Made by a program: the position numbers and the translations under genes. Positions 31,001 through 42,122 of a stretch of 64,000 bases of DNA are shown in pieces. The stretch is from Blasia pusilla. Taxonomy: Eukaryota > Marchantiophyta > Marchantiopsida > Blasiales. The DNA lies in the NCBI GenBank assembly GCA_050084515.1, contig CM114275.1, positions 11,532,001 through 11,596,000 on the forward strand, read 5' to 3'. The first letter of the stretch is position 1. Each line of letters opens with the position of its first letter. The notes beneath the pieces are model-generated. The model was not told where the DNA came from. It searched no databases and saw only the letters and a list, made by a program, of their open reading frames with translations.

Positions 31001-31707
31001 AACTTACGTGTTCATGGCATGCATGGCCATCTCCACCATCGCCATGTGATGAGGGTATGGATGTAATCTTCGCCCGCTCGAAGATTGGGTCGGTGTCTTG
31101 GCCAGCCAACTGCTTTGGGACAACAGCTGGCGAGTCCACTCAAAACTCGTTGATCAGATAGAGGTCGATTTCTTCCGCCGGTCTTAGGGACGAGGATGAC
31201 CGCTCTCCTGCTTCTTCAGCGATGTCCACCATCTCCACGCTGGCGGTCCTCATCGTCCGTCACTTGAACTTCGGCCGTTTCTGCTATATTGATTGTGTCC
31301 CCGGACTTCATCGGGGACATTTCCTGCATCTCAACACTTTCGGTTGGATGGGCATGGCTTTCTTCAATGGCAATTGCTTTTTCCCTCCGAGCTTTTGCCA
31401 ATTCTGCTCTCCTCACCGACGTGTCCAGACGCTTCTTTTCTCGCTTTTCGTCGGCGACCCTTTTCTTCAAGGCCTCTGACGCCTCAGCCTCTGCGTTCTA
31501 TTTTTTTAGCGCCTCATGTACACGTTTTGCAAGAAGCTCCTGCTTGTGCATCTCCGCTTCCCTTTCTCGCTCCTCGATTTCTTGCTGCCTTATCTCATTG
31601 GCCGAGTGAGGCCCTGGGGATGGTGAACCAGCAGTCCTCATGGACTTGGGAGTGAAGCTCCCAACCTTGTTTGCTTGAGATTTTTTCCTCCTCATTGTTT
31701 CCAAAAA
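31001..31707 (-). pseudogene. Cargo gene exon 1, copy C, fused to tail of ParB exon by deletion
   Basis: 31498-31704 and 31216-31470 encode the coiled coil (SANEIRQQEIEEREREAEMH, KKRVADEKREKKRLDTSVRR), with one Gln-to-stop change near 31498. After DPIFERAK the sequence jumps directly to the last codons of exon 2 (about 31075-31010). Intron 1 and nearly all of the ParB domain are deleted. Confidence 0.65.
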
Positions 31708-31957
31708 TGCCTCCTATGGACAAGGAAATTGCTCTCTGTGCATGATGAATCGGCTCGAGGAATCGCCTTGATGAGCCGCCTTGCTGATGTCATGATGAGT
31801 CGCCTTGCTGATGTCGCGATGAGTTGCCTTGATGAGTAGCTTGAATCATCTCGCGATGAGTCGCCTTGTAAAGTGCCCCTTGGTATCTGGTCAGTAGCTG
31901 CGCAGAAGAGCAATTGAGATCGCGAAACAAAAAACCAAAAATGAGCGAACCTTCCCC

Positions 31958-31965
31958 TTTTTATA
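31958..31965 (-). promoter_or_regulatory. TATA-like box of cargo gene C
   Basis: Reverse strand TATAAAAA in the position of the TATAAATA box of copies A and B. Confidence 0.4.
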
Positions 31966-32049
31966 CTTTTCGAGCCGTTGGGCTGATCGTTGGGTTGCAT
32001 CGTCCTTCCGACGAAGACGTGCCGGCTGTTATGGATGTCAGGACGTGAA

Positions 32050-32760
32050 AAAAACCAACCCGACGGCTTCGACAAGTTGCACGCTTCCCGAGGGTTATAG
32101 GCATCCGTCCTCGTGGCAACCCGTCGGAGACAGAGACGTTGCGAGCCTCCGTCGTCTTCGGACAAGAACATGAGGTACCCGCTCAACCCGTCGGAGACCG
32201 ACAAATTGCGCGCCTATGCCATCTTCAGACAAGAACGCGAGGTACCCGCGCAACCCGTCGGATTCCGGTGGGTTGCTCGCTTCCCTCGTCTTGGGATAAC
32301 AAGGCGGGCTTCCCGCAAATTTGTCAGAGGCCGACGGGTTCCCCGCCTCCGCTGTCTTTGGGCAAAGGTGCGGCACCCGCGCAACTCGTTGGAAATAGAC
32401 GGGTTCCACGCTTCCTTAATGTAAGTGTAACTAGGTGAGGCAATTGCGCAACCCTTCTTAGGCCGACGGGTTGCGCGCCTCGGCCGTCTTCGGGCAAGAA
32501 GGCGCGGCACCCGCGCAACTCGTCGGAGATCGACGGGTTGCACGCTTCCTTCATGTTAGCGTTACAAGGTGAGGCAGAAGCGTGCAACCCATCCAAAGCC
32601 GACGGGTTGCACGCTTCGCTTATCTTGGGTTAATAGGCGAGGTACCAGGGCAATATGTTGGTTATCGACAAGTTGCACGCTTTTCTATCCCTCGGGTAAC
32701 AATGCGACAACGCATAGTTCTGAGGCAATCCATTGCAATCCGACGGGTCACAAGATCTAC
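32050..32760. repeat. Palindrome array in promoter region, copy C
   Basis: Nine or ten palindromes at about 70-bp spacing (32058, 32118, 32184, 32250, 32318, 32380, 32448, 32515, 32583 and 32740 regions). Many have GAGAC or GAGGC centres; several have lost symmetry on one side. Confidence 0.85.
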
Positions 32761-33081
32761 CCTGAGTTGGACAATCCCGCAAAAGTCTGCAATGATTGGT
32801 TGCCTTAGCATATGCAAGCGATATCTTGTGTTTGATGCTAGCAAAATCAACTCAAAAAACCTTTGGTCGGCAAGAAGGGGATACCAACCCAACGGACTCC
32901 GACGGGTTCCAACAAAAAGAAGTGCATGCTTTGCAACCAACGTCTCTGATTCCCAAATTCTGCAACCCACCTAACTCCGACAGGTTGCAAAAGAATTGAA
33001 TCCATTGTGTCCGATATTTTCAACTACCAAACTTCATCTTGTTAGTCAAATTCTGTCAGGAGAATTTGAGTCCCTATTCAC

Positions 33082-33118
33082 TATAAATTAAACATTCTTA
33101 TTCTCATTCTCATACCAA
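33082..33118 (+). promoter_or_regulatory. MULE-C promoter: TATA box and ATTCTC leader repeat
   Basis: TATAAATT at 33082-33089, then ATTCTTATTCTCATTCTC. The ATG at 33152 is 63 bp further on. Confidence 0.55.
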
Positions 33119-33151
33119 TTCTCTATCTCCTCCCGGTGGAATCTTCCGGGA

Positions 33152-34520
33152 ATGGATAATTATGTGAAGCTCACTTGTGGTTGTCATCTAGCGGCCCTTC
33201 CTCAATCAGAAATCATTCGACCTTAAGCTCGTGAGTCTTTCATAGCGGTGGATGAAAATTTTCTCTCAGTTCGATTTCTTCTCCAAATTGGAACCATCTT
33301 TATATCCAAGGATGTTAGGATGGACGGTACGGAGGATATAATAGGTGAGACAGTCCAGCCAGTGATTGCAGACCGTAAAGTATGGAATCTCCTACCTCTA
33401 GCAAATGGTAAATATAGAGTTTACGGCTTGCCCTTGAATTCTTCTGTTTCCCAAGTAGACGGTCGAGAATTTCCTAGTGCACCGAGCTCTACGTTTGCAA
33501 CTCCAAGCTCAGTAGATCCGACTTTGACTCCAACTTCACACGCTCGTAACAATGTTGTACTGCTTGAAGACATTCTGGATGTTATCAACCTCAGTGGATC
33601 TGTCGGACACCAACCAGGCCCTCTGTCCGCCTACTCGTTCCTCTTGCGAGTATCAGGCAATAGTTTGCTATCGTCTCTGGCCTTGAAAATGTTCAAGCAC
33701 ATTCTTGTTGACGAGCTGCCGCCCACATACGATGGTAATTGCATTTTTGAGTTGCCTCCACTTGCGGCTCCTGCTCAAAAGAAAGATGGAGGAAGCTTGA
33801 AGGGTATGGACAGAAAGTCTAATTTTCATCGATGGTGCAGGCTTCAACAGGCTAGTGCTTCAATTCTAGATGGTCCTTGGATTGTCTCCCGCCGCCAAGG
33901 CGTGGGAGTCTTGGAGTGTAGAAGTCTAGCATGCCCGTATCTAGAGCGCAACGGGCGAGTCAATACGTCGCAATTCCCCCCCAAGAATGCAGAAACTCCA
34001 TACGAGATCGGTGCCACCATACCGTTGGGAGGCCATCGATGTCCTCATTGTCAGGCATCCCCCTTCTGCGTTGGAGTGTGTCCTGCACACATATTTTTCA
34101 TTGTCCACGACTTGGGCTCCACGTCAGAGTATACAAGGCTGGCAGTTTATGTTGGCTCCCACACTCATCTTGTGACCGATGCAATTCATAGACACATCAA
34201 GGAGGATGTGGCAAAGAAAGTTTCCGAGGTCTACATAAACTCTCCGGGTTCAAAGCTCGAAGTGATCAAGCTCACAACAGCATCAAAAATTTGTGAATAA
34301 TTGCTTGGAATCCCTGGACACGGCGCGATCATGGCTGCTGAGGAGAAACAATTATGGGAAAATCTCGCATTTCTCGCTGATTGGCCGGTGGCATAAATTT
34401 CTAGAGGTGGCCTCGAACAAAGAGTTTTGCTCTTGGTTGAGTTGGTGGACTGTACGTATGAGACAATGGGGAAACTTCATGCGGCAGGAGTGTTCCCTAT
34501 TTGAAAAGTTGCAGCTCAAG
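33152..34520 (+). pseudogene. MULE transposase exon 1, copy C, with DDE core deleted
   Basis: The ATG at 33152 (MDNYVKLTCG) is chosen because B and D share it; a TAA (about 33224) replaces Gln. 33248-34300 is open for 350 residues. It holds the FLLQIGTIFISKDVR block, then ECRSLACPYLERNG, HRCPHCQASPFCVGVC and SHTHLV, the Cys/His ligands of a WRKY/GCM1-like finger. It ends at a TAA (34298-34300) also present in copy B. After NLAFLA about 0.7 kb is missing compared with copy B, taking the whole DDE core. Probably non-autonomous. Confidence 0.7.
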
Positions 34521-34980
34521 TTGAGAAGCGTGGGAACTATAGGGATTTCAAACCGAAGAAACCAAGCAATTTGTCAGATGGGACGGGTTGCCTGAGTGTG
34601 CAATCCGTTGAAAACGGACGGTTTGCCTGAGTGTGCAACCAGTCGGAAACCAACGGGTTACATCCATAATTTTGGTGCAACCGGTATAGAAGTATGCAAG
34701 TCGGATGTATACAAGGCCTGCAAATAGTTCGACCCGGATGGGTTTCGGATGACTTGCACTTGGATCTTCCAGCCCGGAGTGGCCAAAGGTTCTTGCAACC
34801 CGTCCGAATCGCACGGGTTGCAGTAGGTGTTTCCTGGGTGTTGCAACACGTCGGGACCCGACGGATCACAGAGTCGTTCATAGGATGCCTCAGCCTTGCA
34901 ACCTGTCTGGTTCCGACAGGTAGCTTACTTCTTTGACTTCTGAGCTATTTTCGTTCCCTTCTAACATTTCCGTCTTTGCA
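34521..34980 (+). repeat. MULE-C intron with palindromes
   Basis: Starts in GTGGGAACTATAGGGATTTC and holds palindromes near 34575, 34600, 34640, 34795 (arms CAACCCGTCCG / CGCACGGGTTG), 34843 and 34897. Acceptor TTTGCAG at 34980. Confidence 0.7.
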
Positions 34981-36484
34981 GGGATTGAACATTCATGAAA
35001 ATGCCCTTTGCCCCAACACAAGTGGAGCAGAAAGTATCCATTCCTCCTGGAGGTCGTCACAAGTATGCCAACGAATTTCACTTGTGGAGGCATGCCAACA
35101 AGACCAGGCAAGAGCAATGCTACACTCTGCAGCATCCCATATCTTCCTCACAAAAGGCATAACAAAAGGAAGGGGGCCTTTGATCTACGAGCTCTATGTC
35201 AGGGCGGCTGTGAGATCTGGTGATGAAAAACTCTATGTGGAAGCCTTCAATCAGAGCGTAGCAAGAACTCCCCTCGAGCAAGACGTACACATTGGTGGGG
35301 ATATTCGTGGGCGCGTTTCAAGACGTCCCATGCAGATGGTGGTAGAGCAGTCCGAGCGAGACTCGTGGAGACTAGATAAGTATCTTGACTTCAGGCAGGT
35401 GAAGAGGCAGCATCGAGGAACGAATCCAGTGATTGATTTGGATGAGGAAATTATGCCACCTAGGTATTCGGGGACCCTGGACCGCTCCCAAATCCATGAT
35501 GGAGTAACTTCTACAAAATCACTTAATGTTTTATTTCAAAAGCCCTCCGTTTCTGGAAGTTCGCAACATCCGGTCGATGGGGTGGTTCAACAATATGGGA
35601 TTCCGGTAATTGAGGTGGATTGCAACCTCAAAATATGGCATATATCTCGGAGCAACCCTGGACGTGGATCCACTTGCAGGGCAGGATCTGATGGCATAAG
35701 GAGAGCATGCGACACTTTCTTAAATAAGAACTGTACAAGGAGTGGATGACCACTGCCAGGGTTTTGGGGACTCAAAACCATTGATTGTTTCATGAGGAAC
35801 GGGGATCAATTGAAGTACTTCTTCTGCCCAAATGAATCTTGCACTTTCTGGAAGTCTTATCCGGCTGCCATTGGAGCTCCGGGGAATATCCCCATGATTT
35901 GGCCCATTGCCGCAGGTATGAACTGCACTCAAGACGAAGTGGACAATCTTACAAGTGCCGGTTTCAGATTCGTAGACGGAGGAAGCTCGGAGCATGTTCG
36001 CATTATAGAGACCTTCGCATTTTGTATTCAACCCAAGATTGATGTCGACATGCACACGGAGAAGGTGGATGATCTCAATCCACTATTTATGTTTAAGTCT
36101 AGAAATGGGGTGAAGAGAAACAAAATGTGTAGGCCAAAAGAGGAGAGAGCAAAGCGAATTGCATCAGCTCGGGAGGCAAAAATGGAGATCATCGCCACAA
36201 AAGATGTCCAGAGTGGCAATGGAATAGGAAGGATGTATTGGGTCAGGAGCGACACTGTAAATTCAAGTGTCACAGGGGTGTATGTGATGCACATCTGTTG
36301 CTTTCCCACATGTTCATGTGATGACTTTGTCCAAAGAGAGACAAGTGGCAAAAGGTATTTCCCTTGTAAGCACATGTACTATGTGTTGCTCGTATTTTTA
36401 AGAGAGTCGGAGGTAGGAGTAGAAATCCACCAACCAATTCTGTCTCTCAAAGAAGTGCAAATTATTTTAAACAAACCACTTTGA
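34981..36484 (+). pseudogene. MULE transposase exon 2, copy C, with intact SWIM finger
   Basis: About 500 residues. It begins NIHENALCPNTSGAESIHSS (acidic residue of the MULE core), then SHIFLTKGITKGRGPLIYEL, a linker with RDSWRLDKYLDFRQVKR, GIPVIEVDCNLKIWHI, and finally CCFPTCSCDDFVQR with RYFPCKHMYYVLL. CxC and CxH are the SWIM ligands; SWIM fingers are a hallmark of MULE transposases. One TGA (35747-35749) replaces the Arg codon seen in B and D. It ends at KEVQIILNKPL. Confidence 0.75.
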
Positions 36485-36902
36485 GGATGCAAAATGAGGT
36501 TTTAGATTGTACTTTCATTTTTCCAGAACCTTCACTTTGAGCTTGAACTCTATTCAGCCCAGGGAAAATGATAAATTGTTTCCAGACCTTGGATGGAAAA
36601 AGTGATTGGTTCCACACTTATGATTCCACTGATTTTTCAATTTTCTAAATTTTGTGCAATTTGAAACCGGTCGGACTCAGATGGGTTGCCAAAATGTGGA
36701 AGAGGAAAAAAAAACTGTGGGACTGCTTAATAACTGAGCAAAAAAGTGGAAAAAAATTCACACAAAAAGTTTCCTCTCTTCAACCCAACGGAAACTCTCT
36801 TTAAAAAAAGTATCTATTTCGCTTGAAGGTATTTTCCTCTCTCCTCTCTCCTCTCTTCCTCTCTTCCTCTCTTCCTCTCTTCCTCTCCTCTTACCGCACC
36901 TC
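36485..36902 (+). repeat. Right terminal region of element C
   Basis: Trailer of the transposase, one palindrome (36664-36688), then a pyrimidine-rich run of CTCTCTTCCT units and the end TTACCGCACCTC. The same region is found reversed in element E (63107-63516). No gene seen. Confidence 0.7.
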
Positions 36903-37936
36903 GAGCAATGCTAAAGTCTACAACATCCCATATCTTCCTCACAAAAGGCATAACAAAAGGAAGGGGGCCTTCGATCTACGTGTTGTATGTCAGGGCGGCT
37001 GTGAGATCTGGTGATGAAAAACTCTATATGGAAGCCTTCAACCGGTGCATAGTAGGAACTCCCCTCGAGCAAGACGTACACATTGGTGGGGATATTCATT
37101 GGCGCGTTTCAAGACGTCCCATACAGAGAGTGGTAGAGCAGTCCGAGCGAGACTCGTGGAGACCAGATAAGTATCTTGACTTCAAGCAGGTGAAGAGGTA
37201 GCATCGAGGAACGAATCCGGTGATTGATTTGGATGAGGAAATTACGCCGCCCGGGTATTCGGGGACACCCGATTGCTCCCAATTCTGTGATGGAGTAACT
37301 TCTCCAAAATCAGTGAAGGTTTTATTTCAGAAGCCCTCCATTGCTAGAAGTTCGCAACATCCGGTCGCTGGGGTGCTTCAACAATATGGAATTCCGGTCA
37401 TGGAGGTGGATTGCAACCTGAAACGATGGCATATATCTTGGAGCAACCCTGGACGTGGATCCACTTGCAGGGCAGGATCTGATGGCATTAGGAGAGCATG
37501 CGACACTTTCCTAAATAAGAACTATACAAGGACTGGACGACCACTGCCTGGGTTTTGGGGACTCAAAACCTTTGATCGTTTCACGAGGATCGGGGATCAA
37601 TTGAGGTACTTCTTCTGCCCAAATGAATCTTGCGCTTTCCGCAAGTCTTATCCGGCTGCCATTGGAGCTCCAAGGAATACCCCCATCGCCGCAGGTACGA
37701 ATTGCACTCAAGATGAAGTGGACAATCTTACAAGTGCCGGTTTCAGAATCGTAGACAGAGGAGGTTTGGAGCATGTTCGCATTATAGAGACCTTCGCATT
37801 TTGTATGCAACCCAAGATTGATGTCAACATATACTCGGAGAAGGTGGGTGATCTCAATCCACTATTTCTGTTCGAGTCTAGAAATGGGATGAAGAGAAAT
37901 AATATGTAGGCCAACGGTGGAGAGAGCAAAGTGAAT
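36903..37936 (+). pseudogene. MULE-B exon 2, right part
   Basis: Begins with the right target duplication (36903-36911) and resumes the exon: SHIFLTKGITKGRGPSIYVL, a stop at about 37199-37201, then 37220-37909 open (QYGIPVMEVDCNLKRWHI, CAFRKSYPAAIGAPR). Ends at a TAG near 37908 and at the junction with element D before the SWIM finger. Confidence 0.7.
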
Positions 37937-38698
37937 CCAGGAAGTGGTCGTCCAGTCCTTGTACAGTTCTTATTTAGGAAAGTGCTATAAGCTCTCCTAA
38001 TGCCATCAGATCCTGCCATGCAAGTGGGTCCACGTCCAGGGTTGCTCCGAGATATATGCCATCTTTTGAGGTTGCAATCCACCTCAATGACCGGAATCCC
38101 ATACTATTGAACCACCCGAGCGACCGGATGTTGCGAACTTCCAACAACGGAGGGCTTTTGAAATAAAACATTCACTGATTTGGGAGGTATTGCAATACGG
38201 ATTTGGGAGCCATCCGGGGTCTCCAAATACCTGGGAGGCGTTATTTCTTCATCCAAAGCAATCACCGCGTTTGTTCCTTGACGTTGCCTCTTCACTTGCC
38301 TGAAGTCAAGATATTTATCTGGTCTCCATGAGTCTCGCTCGGACTGCTCTACAACCATCTGTATGGGACGTCTTGAAACACACCAACAAATATCCCCACC
38401 AATGTGTACATCTTGCTTCAAGGAAGTTCCTGCTACGCACCGATTGAAGGCTTCCATATAGAGTTTCTCATCACCAGATCTCACAGCCGCCTTGACATAG
38501 AGCTCGTAAATCGAAGGCCCCCTTCCTTTTGTTATGCCTTTTGTAAGGAAGATATGGGATGCTATAGACTGTAGTATTGCTCTTGCCTGGTCTTGTTGGC
38601 ATGCTTGTGACAACCTCCAGGAGGAATGAACACTTTTTGCTCCACTTGTGTTGGGAAAGAGGGCATTTTCATGAATGTTCAATCCTTGCAACGACGGC
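37937..38698 (-). pseudogene. MULE-D exon 2, truncated
   Basis: From IHENALFPNTSGAKSVHSS through SHIFLTKGITKGRGPSIYEL to TRTGRPLPG, where it is fused to MULE-B in opposite orientation. SWIM finger absent. One stop near 38105 (codon TAG after RVVQ). Confidence 0.65.
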
Positions 38699-39590
38699 AA
38701 TGTGAGAAGGGAACGAAAATAGCTCTATGAGCAAAGAAAAAAGCTACCTGTTGGAACCAGACGGGTTGCAAGTTGGAGGCATTCCATGAATGACTCTATG
38801 ACCCGTCAATTTTTTACGTGTTGCAACACCAAGGAACCACCTACTGCAACCCGTCGGATTCAAACCGGTTGCAAGTAACTTTGGCCACTCCGGGCTGGAA
38901 GATCCAAGTGCAAGTCATCAGAATCCGACGAATCACACATGGATTTTTCAGCCTCTGACTTGAAACGGGTTGCAAGTAGGAGGCACCCCTTGAATGTCCC
39001 AATAACCTTTTACTGCAATCTAGCACCCTCAAACCTGCTACTGCAACCCGTCGAAATCAGACGGGTTGTGAGAAGCAGGTTGGTCCGGTCTCAAAAATCC
39101 TTGTGCAACTTGTCGGATTCCGTTGGCTTGCAAGAAGTTTCCACACACGAAGCTTTGCAACTATTGGAATTCGATGGGTTCCAGTTAACTTGAACTGATG
39201 CAACGTGTCTGGATGCGACTTGGAGACAGCCGCAACCTGTCTGAATCCCATGAGTTGCAGACCGAGGTAACTTGCAGCCTTGCGGCTTGCAACCCATCTG
39301 GTTCAAACTATTTGCAGGCCTTGTATACATGCAACTTGCAACCCGTTGGGATTCGACATGTTGCACACTCATGCAACCAGTTGGGTTCTGACGGGTTGCA
39401 CAAACATTCCTCCTGCATGATTTCATGCTCTGACGGGTAACATAAACATTCTTGATGCAACCCGTCGGTTTTTGACTGGTTGCACACTCAGGCAACCCAT
39501 CGGTTTGCGATGAGTTTCACACTCAAGCAACCCGTCACATCCGGCAGGTTGCTTGGTTTCTTCAGTTTGAAATCCCTATATTGCCCATGC
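38699..39590 (-). repeat. MULE-D intron, expanded palindrome array
   Basis: Longest transposase intron in the window, with about fifteen palindromes or half-palindromes (38752, 38805, 38847, 38915, 38960, 39043, 39108, 39172, 39232, 39287, 39340, 39375, 39432, 39460, 39493 and 39526 regions). Many are asymmetric, so the array is older or faster decaying here. Duplicated MULE text ('GCAGGCCTTGTATACATG' reversed) at 39310-39335. Confidence 0.65.
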
Positions 39591-40836
39591 TTCTCAGCTT
39601 GAGCTGCAACTTTTCAAACAATTCTCAGTTTGAGCTCGACATGACAAAATACTGAACTCACATGCCGCATGAAGTTTCCCCATTGTCTCATTCGTACAGT
39701 CCACCAACTTAGACAAGAGCACAACTCTTTGTACTTCCCCTCAATCACATGCTTCCTCCACCACCCCTGAAGTTCTTCTTGGCACTCCATGGCCTATTTC
39801 AAGGTTTTTTTGTCCTTGCTGCGTTGGAGTAGAGTGACATGCTTTGTCCTCTTATTCTCCTTGATGCAAGATTTGGTGTACCGGGTCACAGATTGTTGCC
39901 AATAGAAAGCATCCAACCTTTCCCTCTCCCGTTGAACCTCTCCACCCCTGAACACTTCCCTGATAGCAATCCACCCAGGTTGTGCATTGTCCGCCATGAA
40001 TCCATAAATTTCCGGAGGTGGCCTTTTTTTTCCTTCTCCACCTCCAATAAGAGTAACCAACACATCTTCAAACTGGCAACGTCTTCTGCTTTTACCTCAC
40101 GGAAAAATATAGTTTTGAGTCCCTTCTCCACATGGTCATAAACGTGAGTACCCATGGTCAACCATCCATTCAGCACTTTGTAGCAAATATCAAAGCTTAT
40201 CCAGGTGCTATTAAGATCTTCCCCTTCCCTCATTCAATCTAAAAGATCGAGGCCACTCTACGGCCCTGTCGTTGACATTTTGAAGACATAAGCCATGGAT
40301 CCTTTCCTCCTTGGCCCATGAGCTGCCATCTCTGAATAAATGGAAATCTGGAGTTGGCCTTGATTTTGGCAATGCCATTCATTTCGGCTGTCTTTCCATC
40401 CAGTACCCGTATTTAACGTACCAAATACGGGTACGTCAATTCAAACGTGTGAAGTTGGAGTTGATGCCAGATCTAGTGAGCTGGGAGTGGAAAACGTAGA
40501 GCTCAATGCACTAGGAAATTATGGACCGTCTACTTGGGAAAGAGAGGAATTCATAGGCAAGCCATAAACTCTGTATTGCCCATTTTTTAGAGGTAGGAGA
40601 TTCCATACTTAACAATCTGCTATGACATGCTGGATTGTCTCACCTACAACGTCCTCCATGCCGTCCAACCTAACATCCTTGGAAACAAAGATTTTTCCAA
40701 TTTGGAGAAGAAATCGCACTGAGAGGAAATTTTCATCCACTCGTATGTAAGACTCACGAGCTTGCAGTGGAATTATTTCTTATTGAGGAAGGGGCGCTAG
40801 ATGACTGCCACAAGTGAGTTTCACATAATTATCCAT
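39591..40836 (-). pseudogene. MULE-D exon 1, broken, with DDE core relics
   Basis: The ATG (40834-40836) gives MDNYVKLTCG. After the FLLQIGKIFVSKDVR block it jumps to the core (deletion of the zinc-finger part near 40440-40500). Core relics in two frames: FDICYKVLNGWLTMGTHVYD and FMADNAQPGWIAIREVF, FYWQQSVTRYTKSC. The His of the FHW motif seen in B is Tyr here. Confidence 0.6.
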
Positions 40837-40855
40837 TCCTTGATTATTCCACCGG

Positions 40856-40923
40856 GTGGAGAATGAGAATAAGAGTAAGAATAAGAATGGGAATGAGAAT
40901 GAGAATGAGAATGTTTAATTTAT
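40856..40923 (-). promoter_or_regulatory. MULE-D promoter: TATA box and GAGAAT leader repeat
   Basis: Reverse strand TATAAATT at 40916-40923; about eight GAGAAT/AAGAAT units at 40860-40912, the longest version of this microsatellite in the window. Confidence 0.55.
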
Positions 40924-42122
40924 AATGAATTATGACCGTTATCTCCTGACAGAATTTGAGTGACAAGATGTTGTCTGGAAGGTGAGATTGTCTGACACAA
41001 TGGATTCAATCTTGTTGCAACCTGTTGGAGTCGGACGGGTTGCAAATTTTGGGACTCAGACACGTGGGTTGCAACCCGTCGAAGTCCGTTGGGCTGGTAC
41101 CCCCTGCCTGTCTGACCTGTCTGATTGGAGTCGAGATCCACGAGACCTCGCATGGATTTGCTACAGCAACCCTTTGGGGACTGCAACGGGTTGGAAAGGC
41201 ACCTAACCTTGCTCTCCCTTTAGGAGGTAACCGAGTTGCAAGGGGGGATCTTGCATTGATTTCTCTTGTCCAATGAACCGTGCAAACCGTGAGTGCAGTT
41301 TTGCTGTATGGTGGGAAGTGTCCAACACATGATAGACCTTCTAACCCGTCGGAGGTCAACGGGTTGCCTTGAGAATATGCTTTGTCACCTTGTTACCCAA
41401 GGACGATGGAAGCGTGCAACCCGTCGGTCTACGATGGGGTTGCGCTGGTACCTCGCCTTGTTATCCCAAGACGAGGGAAGCGTGCAACCCATCAGGCTCT
41501 GACGGGTTGGCTGGGTATCTCGCGTTGTTACCCGAGGACGAGGGAAGTATGCAACCCTTCGGTCTCAGAAAGGTTGCCATGTTGCCTTGTTACCCTAAGA
41601 CAAGGGAAGCGTGCAACCCGTCGGCCTCTGACAGGTTGCGCGGGTACCTCATCTTGTTACCCCAAGACAAGGGAAGCGTGCAACGCGTCGGAGACCGACG
41701 GGTTGCCCAGGTTCCCACGTGCAAAGTTCCATAATGGTCGACACGTCACCATTGGTATGACCCAACAACCCAACGGTCAGCTCAACGGCTCAAAAAGAAT
41801 AAAAGGTTGAGATTTTGCTCATTTCCATTTTTCATGTCACGATTTCATTTGCTCTTCCTTGCAGCAGCTGACGTTACCTTTCCGCTACCAAACTCGGTTA
41901 TATTCACCCCTTTGCTGGAAGGTTACGACAATCCAGCACCCGACGCTTTGACGGTTCGATTTTGACAAGCCCATCCGCTGGAGGGTCACGACGCTTCATC
42001 ATGCAACGCTAAGAGACTTGGGTTTAGGGTCCCGACGCTTCATCACGAAACGCTTTGAGGGATCTATCATGCACAGGAGCAAATTAGACTGTTGAGGAGG
42101 AAGAACTAACCCAACGTGCACC
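40924..42122. repeat. Divergent promoter region and palindrome array, copy D
   Basis: Two MULE-side palindromes (41018-41044, 41071-41098), then five or six array units at about 70 bp (41343, 41417, 41486, 41550, 41617 and 41681) with 'GACGAGGGAAGCGTGCAAC'-type spacers. A weak AATAAAAG box near 41797 precedes about 320 bp of leader without visible genes. Confidence 0.75.

Larger units (their letters stand above)
25271..36902. mobile_element. Complete composite MULE element C (11,632 bp) nested in B
   Basis: The only copy with both ends in the window. Left end AGGGGCTGGTATTCTGG (25271), right end whose reverse reads GAGGTGCGGTAAGAGG (36902). The cargo gene is on the reverse strand (27187-31704), the transposase on the forward strand (33152-36484). 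Both genes are damaged: ParB exon deleted, premature stops, DDE core deleted. So it must have moved with a transposase from elsewhere or decayed since. Confidence 0.85.
7498..37936. mobile_element. Composite MULE element B, interrupted by gypsy 1 and element C
   Basis: Left end AGGGGCTGGTATTCTGG at 7498. The pieces are 7498-8731, 16064-25270 and 36903-37936. The cargo gene is on the reverse strand (17700-21445 and the 16667-17176 exon), the transposase on the forward strand (22619 to 37936). The right end and SWIM exon are missing because of the junction with element D at 37936/37937. Once the two insertions are removed, exons run collinearly with element C. Confidence 0.7.

Noticed and set aside
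37708-38082. 124-residue reverse ORF across 37936
   Set aside because: It reads across the B/D junction, joining MULE-D sense to MULE-B antisense; a chimeric chance frame.
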